From NCBI RefSeq assembly GCF_009650095.1, contig NZ_CP045915.1:1612001-1676000 (forward strand): a stretch of 64,000 bases of DNA. The letters are read 5' to 3'. Positions 18,505-28,308 of this stretch are shown one piece after another. Position 1 is the first letter of the stretch, and each line of letters opens with the position of its first letter. The translations under genes were made by a program, and so were the position numbers. The DNA comes from Gracilibacillus salitolerans (GTDB lineage: Bacteria > Bacillota > Bacilli > Bacillales > Amphibacillaceae). A model generated the notes under the pieces. That model was not told the DNA's origin, made no database searches, and worked only from the letters and a program-made list of their open reading frames with translations.

Positions 18505-20325
18505 ATGTGGACTAAATACCGGAGATTAACGTCTCCTTCTTTTCGTTCAAAGGTTTTCCTTGCATCTTTTATATGTATTGGAATTCCAGTATTACTGACT
18601 TTATCTATATATAGCTATTTAACCAGGGATGCGGTAGAAGAACAAGCGATGCAAAATGCCAAAAAAGAACTTGACTTAACCGAAGAAAACGTTGCTAGAG
18701 TAATAGATGATGTGATTAATGCGTCTAATTTTGTTCAGATTGACTCGGAACTAAATACAATACTGAAAAATAAATCTAACCTGGAACTAAATGAAATCGA
18801 TAATCAGAGTTATACGGAATATTTAGAAGATCGTCAAGTCAGGAAGACGATCGAAAATATTACGCTATTAGGTGAAAAATCGTATGTAACGATATTGTTA
18901 AAAAATGGCCAGTATTATACGAATTATTCTACGGGTCAATATGATCCTAATTCGTTCTACCAAGAGAAGTGGTTTAAGGAATTGAATGCGTTAAATGGAT
19001 TTGAATCTTACTGGTCTAGCGTGGAACCGACGATGCTGACGTATGAACGAATCCAAAGTCCATATCAACTCTCTGTTGGAAGAACATTACGTGACAGCAA
19101 TAGCGGAATTTACGGATATGTTATTGTCACATTATTAGAAACAAAGATTCGAAATATCTTAAACAATCGAAATCCATCAGAAGAAATCATGTTAGTCGAT
19201 GATCAAAATCAGGTACTATCCCATAAAGATCCTGAACTGATTGGGGAAAAGGCGCCTATTTTGACTGACATTCATTTAACTAATAGTTCCCAAATAGCGG
19301 AATCGAATGGGCAAAAATATGTCATTACCAATAAATCACTAAACTTTAATGATTGGACACTTGTGTCAGTTATTCCATATAAAGAGGCTACTTCTAATAT
19401 TAATTCGATCTTTTCCGAAGTGTTTTTGTTATTAGCTGGTTCTTTTGCCATATTTTTTGTTATCTTAGCCTATTTAATGAACAGAATCACAAAGCCGTTA
19501 AGACATTTGGATAAAGTAGTGAAGAAGGTACAAACAGGAGATTTAAGTGTTCGGTCAAAAGTAAATAGTACTGATGAGATTGGTCAATTCTCTCATTCAT
19601 TAAATCATATGCTCGATCGAGTAAATACCATGATTGATGAAGTAAATCAAACACATAAGAGAAAAAGAAAAGCAGAATTAGCGATGCTTCAAGCTCAAAT
19701 AAATCCGCACTTTTTATTCAATGTGTTGAATTCGATAAGAATGAAAGTTTTTAAGTTTGGTGATAAGGAGAGTGCTAGCATGATTCAGTCACTTTCAAAG
19801 CTGTTACGTTGGACCATCGATTTTAAAGAAGATCAAATTACGTTATTTGATGAAGTAAGCCTGATGAAAGATTACGTTAACTTGATGAATATGAGACAAA
19901 AAAATAAAGTGGTTTTAGAGGTAGATGTTACAGCAGAAGCTTACCAGCAATTAGTTCCGAGATTTTTATTACAACCCTTGATTGAGAATTCGATAATTCA
20001 TGGTCTAAACCAGGGGTCTGGTAATATTTTTATAAAAGCGGATATACATGATGAAGCATTTCAGCTTAGCATACGTGATAATGGAGAAGGTATCAGCAGG
20101 CAACAATTAGATACGTTGAATGAAGCATTATGTTCATCCAAAACTACTAAACGTTCGAATAAGGGTTTTTCCAGTATTGGTATGACCAATGTATATGAAC
20201 GATTGCAACTTTCTTATCGTGTTAATCCGGAAATGATAATTGAAAGCAAGCCGAATATAGGTACAATCATAATAATTAAGATTCCTTTAGGTGGTGAAGG
20301 TCATGTACAAAGTCATGTTAGTTGA
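18505..20325 (+). CDS. YesM-family sensor histidine kinase
   Basis: Membrane sensor kinase of 606 residues: a first transmembrane helix (about 18-38), a large extracellular Cache-like sensor domain, a second helix (about 295-317), HAMP, then the His_kinase domain with phospho-acceptor histidine in AQINPHFLFNVLNSIRMK and the ATPase domain with LIENSIIHGL and DNGEGI. The ATG at 18505 gives proper spacing to AAAGGAGG, while the ATG at 18499 touches it. Together with the response regulator it probably senses a glycan-derived ligand outside the cell and controls the importer genes. The regulator start lies inside this gene, so the two are translationally coupled. Confidence 0.93.
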   Translation: MWTKYRRLTSPSFRSKVFLASFICIGIPVLLTLSIYSYLTRDAVEEQAMQNAKKELDLTEENVARVIDDVINASNFVQIDSELNTILKNKSNLELNEIDNQSYTEYLEDRQVRKTIENITLLGEKSYVTILLKNGQYYTNYSTGQYDPNSFYQEKWFKELNALNGFESYWSSVEPTMLTYERIQSPYQLSVGRTLRDSNSGIYGYVIVTLLETKIRNILNNRNPSEEIMLVDDQNQVLSHKDPELIGEKAPILTDIHLTNSSQIAESNGQKYVITNKSLNFNDWTLVSVIPYKEATSNINSIFSEVFLLLAGSFAIFFVILAYLMNRITKPLRHLDKVVKKVQTGDLSVRSKVNSTDEIGQFSHSLNHMLDRVNTMIDEVNQTHKRKRKAELAMLQAQINPHFLFNVLNSIRMKVFKFGDKESASMIQSLSKLLRWTIDFKEDQITLFDEVSLMKDYVNLMNMRQKNKVVLEVDVTAEAYQQLVPRFLLQPLIENSIIHGLNQGSGNIFIKADIHDEAFQLSIRDNGEGISRQQLDTLNEALCSSKTTKRSNKGFSSIGMTNVYERLQLSYRVNPEMIIESKPNIGTIIIIKIPLGGEGHVQSHVS

Positions 20326-21910
20326 TGATGATTATCCAACGATCGAGTTTTTATCTGAAATGATAAACTGGGATGAAATTGGTTTAGAATTAGTAAGTAC
20401 ACATGAGAATGGATTACAAGCCTTTCATTATGCGAAAGAAGAGATGCCAGACATTTTAATCACGGATATAGGTATGCCAAAAATGGACGGGATCGAGCTT
20501 ACTAAAGAAATGAAAAAAAGGAAGCCCAATATACAAGTAGCGATAATCTCTTGTCATAACGAATTCTCGTATGCCCAGCAAGCAATCAAGTTAGATGTAA
20601 AGGACTATATATTAAAAGAATCGCTTAACCCGGAAGATATAGAAAATATTCTCATTTCCTGTAAAAGACGATTAGATAACGACACCTCCAAAGTGGTAGA
20701 AGTAAAACAACTACGACATAAAGTGAAAATGAATTATGATATAGAAAACCAAAAGCATTTGCGTCAGTTAATTCAAGGCTCATCCAATAAATTATTGGAT
20801 ATTTTGGATCAAAGTATGCCTTATATTCCTGTTTATTTTTATATAAATGACTATTATAAAGTGAAGAAAAACTTTATTTCTGATGATACATTACAATTTG
20901 CAATCTATAATATTATGAGAGAAATAATCGATAAAAAAGAAATTGACAAGGTTTTATGCATTCATTATGAACAAAATAAAGGTTTTCTTTTTTATCCAGA
21001 TCATTTAACCATCAAATATGATATTTTTGGTGAATTACGAGAATTATTAAAAGAATTGCAACAATCACTGAATCATTATTTAAATATACAAGTAAGCTTC
21101 TTGGTCGGAAATAAAAGTGAAGTGTCCTTATTAAAATCGGAAAGTATGTCTTTAATAAATAGTGAAAAACAGATTTTTTTCACTGATAATAATTCAATCG
21201 CTGATCTGGAAATAACAACTTCAACTTATCATGGACAAGAGATTTTTACTTATTATCAGGATGTAACAAACGAACTAAAAAAAGCGTTGTTTCAACGCGA
21301 CCTTTTGTCATTTAAGGTAAACCTGTCCAAATGGATAGATTTTTGTGTTTCGAAGCAATATGAGCCAAGGATTGTCAAAGAATGGTTCCTGCGAATGATA
21401 TTAGATTTAAATATGCGCTTGCGAACAATCCCGTATTTTCAATCTAATTACCATGTGGAATCCATACAAAAAGAGGTTTTTCTGTTAGATACCATATATG
21501 AATTGCACGACTGGCTTAATAATTATGCCGAAAAATGTTTAAAAGAAACAACACAACAATTGAAAAACAATTATCATAAAGATGTTGTTAATGCCTGTTA
21601 CTATGTTGCAGATAATATACAGAAAAAACTATCTTTAGATGAAGTGGCGGAATATTTATATTTAAATGCTAGTTATTTTAGCAGGCTATTCAAAAAAGAA
21701 ATGCAAATTACTTTTGTTGAATATGTCAAGCAAAGAAAGGTAGAAAGAGCAAAGGAGTTACTAGAATTAACCAATGACTCTGTTGGGAAAATATGTGAAC
21801 AACTCGGATATGATAACCAAAGTTATTTTATTAAAATATTTAAAAAGCTGGCAGGATGCACACCACTTGAATATAGAGGACATAAATGGAATGGGGCAAA
21901 TGCTAAATGA
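20303..21910 (+). CDS. YesN-family response regulator with AraC-type DNA-binding domain
   Basis: Response regulator of 535 residues. The receiver domain (about 1-120) has acidic pocket D8-D10 and the phosphorylation site D55 in LITDIGMPKMDG. A long middle region of unknown fold is followed by a C-terminal AraC-type double helix-turn-helix (about 430-530) containing SLDEVAEYLYLNASYFSRLF. The ATG at 20303 is preferred over the GTG at 20291 because GAAGGT precedes it. It is the partner of the adjacent kinase, and its stop overlaps the next gene by 4 bp (ATGA). Confidence 0.93.
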   Translation: MYKVMLVDDDYPTIEFLSEMINWDEIGLELVSTHENGLQAFHYAKEEMPDILITDIGMPKMDGIELTKEMKKRKPNIQVAIISCHNEFSYAQQAIKLDVKDYILKESLNPEDIENILISCKRRLDNDTSKVVEVKQLRHKVKMNYDIENQKHLRQLIQGSSNKLLDILDQSMPYIPVYFYINDYYKVKKNFISDDTLQFAIYNIMREIIDKKEIDKVLCIHYEQNKGFLFYPDHLTIKYDIFGELRELLKELQQSLNHYLNIQVSFLVGNKSEVSLLKSESMSLINSEKQIFFTDNNSIADLEITTSTYHGQEIFTYYQDVTNELKKALFQRDLLSFKVNLSKWIDFCVSKQYEPRIVKEWFLRMILDLNMRLRTIPYFQSNYHVESIQKEVFLLDTIYELHDWLNNYAEKCLKETTQQLKNNYHKDVVNACYYVADNIQKKLSLDEVAEYLYLNASYFSRLFKKEMQITFVEYVKQRKVERAKELLELTNDSVGKICEQLGYDNQSYFIKIFKKLAGCTPLEYRGHKWNGANAK

Positions 21911-23622
21911 AGACTAAGTGGAGAAGTAATGTCATAGCACAACTAGAGAAAGATGCAGAGCAGTTCTTGAACACATCTGCGGTTAGCATCAGCTTCGATA
22001 CTTACCGGCAATTTATGCGTAACGGTGATCGGCAAGTATATGAGGAACACTATTTTTTGCGGAGAAAAAGATTAACGACATTTGGTTTACTTAGATATCT
22101 TTACCCAGAGAGGGAAGAGTATACAGCTGCATTGGAAAATGAAATATGGCAGGTGTGTAATGAATTTACATGGTGTCTACCTGCACACTTAGACATGCAA
22201 TTCGAGGAGCAAGACTATAAAACTTATAAGCAAACGTATCAATTACAATACACTGTGGACCTTTTTGCAGCAGAGACAGCTTTTACTTTGGCAGAACTTG
22301 TAGATTTGTTTGGTGAACAATTGGATGGTTTCCTTGTTGAAAAAGTAAAAATTGAGATTGATCGGCGTGTGTTTGCTCCTTTTATGGAACGTACTTTTCA
22401 TTGGGAAAAAGCAACACATAATTGGGCATCTGTGTGTGGAGGATCAATCGGTGCAGCTGCTTTATACTTGCTAAACGGAGAGAGTAAACAAACCCAAATC
22501 ATCGATCGAGTGATACATACAATAAATCATTATTTACAAGGCTTTGAAGAAGACGGTGCTTGTACGGAAGGCTATGGTTACTGGCAATATGGATTTGGCT
22601 ATTTTGTCTATTTTGCTGATCTTTTAGATCGCTATCTGAATATCGATTTATTCGAACGACCGAAAGTAAAAGCAGTTGCGATGTTCCAGCAAAAAGTCTT
22701 TTTGGCAGACAATAAAGTGGTCAATTTCTCAGATGCAGAACCAACTGCCGCTCCGATGCTCGGATTGACACATTATTTGCATGAAAAATTCCCCGAAGTA
22801 CATATACCACCGGAGACAGTGGCGTCAACACGATTTGTCGATCACTGTGGAAGGTGGGCGCCAGCTATACGTGAATTAAGCTGGCATGATTCAAAAATAA
22901 AAGGAATGGATTGGCCACAAGAGAGCTACGTTATGGAGCATTCGTCTATCTTTTTATCGCGTACGGATCAACATGCATTTGCTGTGAAAGCAGGACATAA
23001 TGATGAACCACACAATCATAATGATATCGGTCAATTTATTCTTTACGGCCGTGGAAATGTTTTTTTGCGAGACTTAGGATCTGGTCAATATCATAAAGAT
23101 TATTTTAGTGATAAACGCTATCAATTTATTTGCAATAGTGCAGAAGGTCATTCCGTACCTGTAATTAATGGAGACTATCAACAAGAAGGTGCACGATTTT
23201 CTGGTAAAATCGCACAAGTCAAGCAAAGCAGTGATAATGAGGAGATTGAATTAGATTTAAGCTGTGCATACCCGGAACAACTACAATTTATTCGCAAGTT
23301 TGATTGGGATAAATCAGATAGACCCAAGTTAGTGGTTAGCGACGATTTTGTATTTGAGACAACTCCATCTTCCTTGGTTGAATCTTTTATTGCTGAGGAT
23401 ATCCCATTTGATATAGTAGATAATAAGATTTATTTAAAAGGCAAAGAGGAAATACTAGAAATACTGTTTGAAAAAGACAAAGTACTTCCTAGTATAAAAA
23501 GAAAGAGATTTCGAAACCATCAGGGTGAAATAGAATATTATGTACATATTTTATGTGAAGTGCTAAGCGTAACTAAAAATGTTTCGGTAAAATTTGAATT
23601 CAAATTTTCAGGAGGCAGATGA
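21907..23622 (+). CDS. Heparinase II/III-family protein, putative polysaccharide lyase
   Basis: Protein of 571 residues without a signal peptide, so probably cytoplasmic. The N-terminal half looks like an alpha/alpha toroid (NWASVCGGSIGAAALYLL, GYGYWQYGFGYFVYF), and the C-terminal half carries the heparinase II/III beta-sandwich signature with KAGHNDEPHNHNDIGQF, whose His/Asn residues form the family's metal or substrate site. The family contains uronate-cleaving lyases and relatives of unknown function; intracellular members probably act on short imported oligosaccharides. It overlaps the regulator by 4 bp and the following DUF2264 gene by 4 bp, so it belongs to the two-component operon. The substrate is not readable from sequence. 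Confidence 0.8.
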   Translation: MKTKWRSNVIAQLEKDAEQFLNTSAVSISFDTYRQFMRNGDRQVYEEHYFLRRKRLTTFGLLRYLYPEREEYTAALENEIWQVCNEFTWCLPAHLDMQFEEQDYKTYKQTYQLQYTVDLFAAETAFTLAELVDLFGEQLDGFLVEKVKIEIDRRVFAPFMERTFHWEKATHNWASVCGGSIGAAALYLLNGESKQTQIIDRVIHTINHYLQGFEEDGACTEGYGYWQYGFGYFVYFADLLDRYLNIDLFERPKVKAVAMFQQKVFLADNKVVNFSDAEPTAAPMLGLTHYLHEKFPEVHIPPETVASTRFVDHCGRWAPAIRELSWHDSKIKGMDWPQESYVMEHSSIFLSRTDQHAFAVKAGHNDEPHNHNDIGQFILYGRGNVFLRDLGSGQYHKDYFSDKRYQFICNSAEGHSVPVINGDYQQEGARFSGKIAQVKQSSDNEEIELDLSCAYPEQLQFIRKFDWDKSDRPKLVVSDDFVFETTPSSLVESFIAEDIPFDIVDNKIYLKGKEEILEILFEKDKVLPSIKRKRFRNHQGEIEYYVHILCEVLSVTKNVSVKFEFKFSGGR

Positions 23623-24589
23623 TGGGACAGAACTCTTTAGATAGGAAACAAGATATCGAGAGATTATTAATAGAAATGTGGAAACCGCTCGCACCATATT
23701 ATGATGAAACAAATTCACGGATCCGAGTGGGACAGACAGCAGCAGCTTATTCAGAGGATGTAGCTGGTTTAGAATGTTTTTCAAGAGTCTTATGGGGAGC
23801 AGCACCTTTACTTGCTTCAAATGGCAGTACAGATTTATGGTCTAAACATTTACAAGGAATTGTTAATGGTACAGATCCGCAAAGTGAAGGGTACTGGGGT
23901 GAAATCCAAGACTATGATCAACGAATTGTAGAGATGGCAGCTTTTGGGTACACGTTGTGTTTAGCACCAGAACATGTTTGGGAACCACTCACCGCAGAAC
24001 AAAAAGAAAATCTGGCAAACTGGTTATCTCAAATCAATAAGCACCCTGCACATGATTGTAACTGGTTATTTTTTGCCGTAATTGTCAATATCGGTCTGAA
24101 AAAAGTAGGAGCACGATACGATCAAGAGACAATCGATCAAAACTTAAAAAGAATCGATGATTTTTATTTGGGTGACGGCTGGTACAAGGATGGCGAAGTG
24201 GCTCATGTAGATTATTACACACCTTTTGCCCTGCATTATTATGGGTAGCTGATGGAGGCTTTGCACTTGGATTATCAGAATGGGAATCAAGAAATGATAT
24301 AGGAGAAAATTTAGTGGCAACAGAGCATGCAAAAGTATCAGCACTAGCTCTTACCGGAGATGCTGAATTCAAGCATATTTTTCCAAATGCCAATACGAAT
24401 TTGCTACACAAACGAACTGTAATTCCAACACTTATGAAATCATTAAATAAAGGAACCCATTTATTTGTACACGCCTTTTACGGATCACCGACACAAGTGG
24501 AAGCGGAATTGCCAAGATTAGAGGATGGGGTTATTTATCTAGAAGACAAGGAGTGGAAATTGGCTGATTTAATGGAGAAGAGGGGTTAA
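23619..24589 (+). pseudogene. DUF2264 gene broken by an internal deletion and frameshift
   Basis: The 5' part (23619-24248, 209 residues) is a clear DUF2264 N-terminal half: SRVLWGAAPLLASNG, DPQSEGYWGEIQDYDQR, NWLFFAVIVNIG, FYLGDGWYKDG, ending at PFALHYYG and a stop. From about 24240 another frame continues with ADGGFALGLSEWES, NANTNLLHKRTVIPTL and a stop at 24589, which fits the extreme C-terminus of DUF2264 proteins (recalled pattern PNTNL..RTVLP). Whole proteins are roughly 600 residues or more, so some 300 residues are missing at the junction. It was the last gene of the operon and probably acted with the heparinase-like protein. It should be inactive unless the N-terminal fragment has a role. 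Confidence 0.75.
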
Positions 24590-24598
24590 CCCCGCTTC

Positions 24599-24680
24599 CA
24601 GTCGATAGTAAATATGCTGAAGTTGCCAGTAAAACTCCGTAAGTAGCCAGTAAAATCGAAAAGTTGCCAGTAATGCCGCA
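24599..24680 (+). repeat. Short tandem repeat, about 20-21 bp units
   Basis: Four imperfect units built on AGTTGCCAGTAAAA followed by a variable part ending in CCG, starting right after the stop of the broken DUF2264 gene. A second array with the same plan (AAGTTGATAGNAAA...) occurs at 55059-55160, again directly after a stop codon. Confidence 0.6.
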
Positions 24681-24749
24681 ATAATCGCCGTTGCCGTTAT
24701 ATTAAAAACAGTGATGTATACTGGACAAAAAATTGAATCAAAAGAAAAG

Positions 24750-24777
24750 TGTCATTCATCGGATAGGACGAATGACA
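24750..24777 (-). terminator. Terminator for the leftward nitroreductase gene
   Basis: 8-bp stem TGTCATTC / GAATGACA with a 12-nt loop, followed on the minus strand by CTTTTCTTTT. Confidence 0.6.
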
Positions 24778-24790
24778 AACATCTAGTAAA

Positions 24791-25318
24791 CTATGATTGA
24801 AAGCGGTCGTAATGAACGATTTCTTCCTTAGGAATATGTTTTTTTGGTGGTTTCGTTTCATCTGGGTACCCTAGGCCAATGATGGCAACAACTTTTCGGT
24901 CATTTGGAATCCCCAATACATTACGAGCATGACTTTCTCGTCTCTCTGATTCTTCTGGATCCTCTGCATGATAGATTGCACCAAAAGCTCCAACTAATCC
25001 TTTCTCGACTGCTTCCAGCCAGCAATATCCAGCTGCAATGGAACTATCCTGTAACCAATATTTACTTATATCAGGTCGACCGGTGATAGCGATAGCTGCT
25101 TTAGAATGGGCAATCCATGGCATAAATGGAGTGGTGTCTTTTAAAGCAACCAGTTTTTCTGGATCTGTTACAACGATAATATCTTTAGATGGTAAATTAT
25201 TTCCTGTAGGTGCAAAATAAGTAGCATCAACCACAGCTTCCAATACTTCTTTTTCAATCTCACGATCTTGGTAGCTTGTAATTTCTCGTCTGTTTTTAAT
25301 AGCTTCTAATACATCCAT
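24791..25318 (-). CDS. Nitroreductase-family protein
   Basis: Short nitroreductase-like flavoprotein of 175 residues. The FMN-binding opening AIKNRREITSYQDREI and the APTGNN segment (about 36-41) are typical, as is the C-terminal VAIIGLGYPDE. Members reduce nitro groups, quinones or related electrophiles with NAD(P)H; the substrate cannot be assigned. A good GGAGGAGT precedes the ATG. It lies 84 bp downstream of the ABC-transporter lipoprotein gene on the same strand and might be read from the same message. Confidence 0.85.
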   Translation of the reverse strand: MDVLEAIKNRREITSYQDREIEKEVLEAVVDATYFAPTGNNLPSKDIIVVTDPEKLVALKDTTPFMPWIAHSKAAIAITGRPDISKYWLQDSSIAAGYCWLEAVEKGLVGAFGAIYHAEDPEESERRESHARNVLGIPNDRKVVAIIGLGYPDETKPPKKHIPKEEIVHYDRFQS

Positions 25319-25403
25319 GTAACTCCTCCTATTTCCATTTATTACATTTTAACAGGAGTGTATTGCAATATCTATTGATCAGGTCGCAATAGGAAGGAGG
25401 TTA

Positions 25404-26474
25404 TTATTCTTCATATGTTCCAATTAAATCTAATGCTTCTTCAACAAGCGACATATCTATAATTTTCTCAAAATCTAAGTCTCCTTGAATCGCACCATTT
25501 TCTTGATAGAATTGATATTGTTTTTCTACATCTTCTTCAAAAATATAGCCATTAGGATTTAGTCCAGTTACTCCAACTTCTTCCCAGAGTTCTTCATCTT
25601 TAAGAGCCGTATGATTGGCCATGATGGAGATAACTTCACCTTCGTCATCGATGTCTTTCATAAAGACATCATGGTAATCACGTACTCCTCTTAAATATGC
25701 TGCCATAAAACGAACTGCTACATCTCGACGTTCTGTTAAAAACTTGGGTGATCCTAAAACCATTGCTATCTGTGCTTCTGGAGCATAATCTGTTGCATCC
25801 AAGAAACGTTGATGTATAGCCTGATTTTCACCTTGTGTAATAAGTGGTTCAATCTGTAAAGCAAGATCAATTTGATTATTTCCCATTGCAGACATCATAT
25901 TACCAAAGTCACTCATCAAGACAAATTCCACTTCATCTGTAGAAACCCCGGCATGTTTCAGCATTTCATTGTAAATATAATGATCAACACCGTTTTCAGT
26001 GGATACGGCAATTTTTTTATCCTTCACATCAGGATAATCTGTAATTTCGTCCTTTAAATCATCTCTTACGACAAAGGTAAAATAAGAACTGCCTTCATTG
26101 TTATGGCCTTTATCGGCAATAAAGCGGACATCAATACCTTGTGCGATCGAATTGAAGAAAGAGGCGGAGGAAATTCCACCAGCAACATCGACTTCACCTG
26201 CCGCAACTGCAGGTAGCATTTCATCACTGTTGCCAAAAGTCGCAAATTCCACTTCGATGTTATATTCTTCAAAGTAACCTTTGTCCTTTGCGATATAAAA
26301 ACCTGCTCCAGAAGCAGACCCATCTTCTGCGATGACGACTTTGGCAGTTTCTTCAAGAGGGGATAATGAATCGGTATTTTCACCGTCATCTCGTTGACCG
26401 GAATCAGACGATTGACAACCACTTACAACCAAAAACGCAACAAGTGTCATTATTGAAAATAGAAATGTTTTCAT
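25404..26474 (-). CDS. ABC transporter substrate-binding lipoprotein, NMT1/SsuA-like
   Basis: Binding protein of 356 residues with signal peptide and lipobox VSGC. After the tether the fold is that of NMT1/THI5-SsuA-TauA proteins (VVIAEDGSASGAGFYIAKD near the start, then GEVDVAGG). The ATG at 26474 has TGGAGG upstream; a start at 26543 would hide the signal peptide. It is the last of three genes ordered permease, ATPase, binding protein, with gaps of 20-23 bp. Candidate substrates are sulfonates, taurine, nitrate-like anions or a pyrimidine thiamine precursor; no riboswitch upstream helps to decide. Confidence 0.88.
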   Translation of the reverse strand: MKTFLFSIMTLVAFLVVSGCQSSDSGQRDDGENTDSLSPLEETAKVVIAEDGSASGAGFYIAKDKGYFEEYNIEVEFATFGNSDEMLPAVAAGEVDVAGGISSASFFNSIAQGIDVRFIADKGHNNEGSSYFTFVVRDDLKDEITDYPDVKDKKIAVSTENGVDHYIYNEMLKHAGVSTDEVEFVLMSDFGNMMSAMGNNQIDLALQIEPLITQGENQAIHQRFLDATDYAPEAQIAMVLGSPKFLTERRDVAVRFMAAYLRGVRDYHDVFMKDIDDEGEVISIMANHTALKDEELWEEVGVTGLNPNGYIFEEDVEKQYQFYQENGAIQGDLDFEKIIDMSLVEEALDLIGTYEE

Positions 26475-26497
26475 TGATATTCCTCCATTAAAATTAC

Positions 26498-27271
26498 TCA
26501 CTTTAACCTTGCTTGCTTTACTTCGCTTTGTAGATGCTCCCATACATCTAAGAAAATGTTAGTCATGGTTGAATCAGATCGTACTTTTTCAATTGACCGT
26601 GGTCGTTCCATCTCAATCGTAATGTCTTTGATAATTCTTCCGGGTTGCGAACTCATCAGTAAAATTCGATCACTTAGCAACAAAGCTTCATCAATACTAT
26701 GGGTAATAAAAAGAACAGTTTTCTTTGTTTCCTGCCAAATCGAAAGTAATTCTTCTTGTAGAATGAATTTGTTCTGTTCATCTAAAGCCGCAAATGGTTC
26801 ATCCATTAATAGAATTTCCGGGTCATTCGCAAAAGCACGCGCAATACTTACACGTTGCTTCATTCCTCCTGAAAGTTCTTTAGGGTACAATCGTTTGAAA
26901 TTGGTTAAACCAACTTTGTATAAATAATACTCTGTACGTTCTTTAACATAAGAGCTTGGTAAATGTCTCATTTTTAGTCCGAATGCAACATTTTCTTCTA
27001 CAGTCAGCCAAGGGATGATACCATTTTCTTGGAAAACCATGGATTGTAACGGCTTTTGCTCATCTGTTTGGTGAATGAATACTTCACCAGTACTCGGCTT
27101 TTCTAAATTAGCTAAAATTCTAAGTAAGGTTGTTTTCCCACAGCCACTCGGACCTAGTAAACAAACAAATTCTCCTGGTTGAATCGATAAGGTGATATCC
27201 TGTAAAGCTTCAATAAACTTATCTCGTTTGATGAATTTTTTTGATAATTGATTAATCTCAATTTTTGACAA
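26498..27271 (-). CDS. ABC transporter ATPase, SsuB/TauB/ThiZ type
   Basis: ATP-binding subunit of 257 residues. Walker [12 protein letters not shown] (about 40-50), Q-loop at [12 protein letters not shown], signature [16 protein letters not shown], Walker [13 protein letters not shown] and the switch histidine in [10 protein letters not shown] are all intact. The start is TTG at 27271, supported by AGAGGGAT just upstream. It powers the importer formed with the adjacent permease and lipoprotein. Confidence 0.93.
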   Translation of the reverse strand: MSKIEINQLSKKFIKRDKFIEALQDITLSIQPGEFVCLLGPSGCGKTTLLRILANLEKPSTGEVFIHQTDEQKPLQSMVFQENGIIPWLTVEENVAFGLKMRHLPSSYVKERTEYYLYKVGLTNFKRLYPKELSGGMKQRVSIARAFANDPEILLMDEPFAALDEQNKFILQEELLSIWQETKKTVLFITHSIDEALLLSDRILLMSSQPGRIIKDITIEMERPRSIEKVRSDSTMTNIFLDVWEHLQSEVKQARLK

Positions 27272-27291
27272 CTTTATCCCTCTTTTCTACG

Positions 27292-28047
27292 TTATTTCCA
27301 GGGCAATAATTTTCGTTCCATTCCTCTTAGTAATAAGGAGAAAAAGTAACCAAAAAACGAAATAAGCAATAATCCGACATACATTTGTGGCAGTAAAAAG
27401 GCTTTGTAGTTCATCCAAATGAGATAGCCTATCCCAGAGTTAGCACCAATCATTTCGGCAGCTACTATTGTCAACAAAGCAATCGCCTGGCCCATTTGAA
27501 TACCCTCCAGCATAACTGGTAAAGAACCTGGAAGTGCAATTTTGAAGAAGAAGTCTTTTGCATTGGCTTGATAATTCTTTGCAACATCTAAGTAGATTTT
27601 ATCGATATTGGCAACACCTGCTGCAGTATTGATAGCTACTGGAAAAAAAACACTAATAGCAATTGTAATCATTTTTGAGAATTCTCCGATACCAAATAAA
27701 ATTAGGATAATAGGAAGCATCGCTAATGTTGGAATCGGCATGAAAATCATGATGATTGGTGAGAAAAAATGCCTGAAATACCGATACATACCCATTAACA
27801 GCCCAATACAGATCGCAGGAATAACACCGAGTAAGAAACCAAATACAATCCGAGTTAAACTGACTGTGATGTGTGAAAAAAGCTCCCCAGACTCTCCCAT
27901 CTGCAAAAGTGTTTGCATGATTAAAGTGGGTGCTGGAAAGAAACGTGGATCTAATATCTCAAATTGAGAACAAAACTCCCATAATAGAAGTAAGCAGATT
28001 GGGGAGGAGATGGTAATCAATTGTGGTATAGATATTTTTTTTCGCAT
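27292..28047 (-). CDS. ABC transporter permease, SsuC/TauC type
   Basis: Integral membrane permease of 251 residues with about six helices and the coupling loop DVAKNYQANAKDFFFKIALP (about 160-180) characteristic of the nitrate/sulfonate/taurine family. The ATG at 28047 with GGAAGAGAT upstream is preferred over a start at 28104. First gene of the leftward importer operon; its promoter should lie between 28048 and about 28300, where an AT-rich stretch is seen but no clear -35/-10 pair was assigned. Confidence 0.9.
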   Translation of the reverse strand: MRKKISIPQLITISSPICLLLLWEFCSQFEILDPRFFPAPTLIMQTLLQMGESGELFSHITVSLTRIVFGFLLGVIPAICIGLLMGMYRYFRHFFSPIIMIFMPIPTLAMLPIILILFGIGEFSKMITIAISVFFPVAINTAAGVANIDKIYLDVAKNYQANAKDFFFKIALPGSLPVMLEGIQMGQAIALLTIVAAEMIGANSGIGYLIWMNYKAFLLPQMYVGLLLISFFGYFFSLLLRGMERKLLPWK

Positions 28048-28308
28048 GACATCTCTTCCTCTCTTTATATGGCTATCATATGTATTCGCCCAGAAGGTGT
28101 GCAAAAAATACTGTGTAACAATTAACTTCTCTTATTCCAGTAAATAAATAGTGTAATGAAGAATTTCCCACAAACTGGGGGTTGTTTAACAATTAGTTTT
28201 TATTATTTGTTGATTGTTAATTAAACGGTTTGTTTTATATGTAAAATAAATACACTTAATGAACTATTCTCAGTCTACGTAGAACATGGGTAAGTACTAA
28301 AATTAACC

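Noticed and set aside
24599..24680. CRISPR array
   Set aside because: Units are only about 20 bp, contiguous and without spacers, and no cas gene is in the window.
28048..28308. TPP riboswitch upstream of the ThiXYZ/SsuABC-like importer
   Set aside because: No CUGAGA-type thi-box core could be found on the minus strand, so a thiamine role was not assigned.
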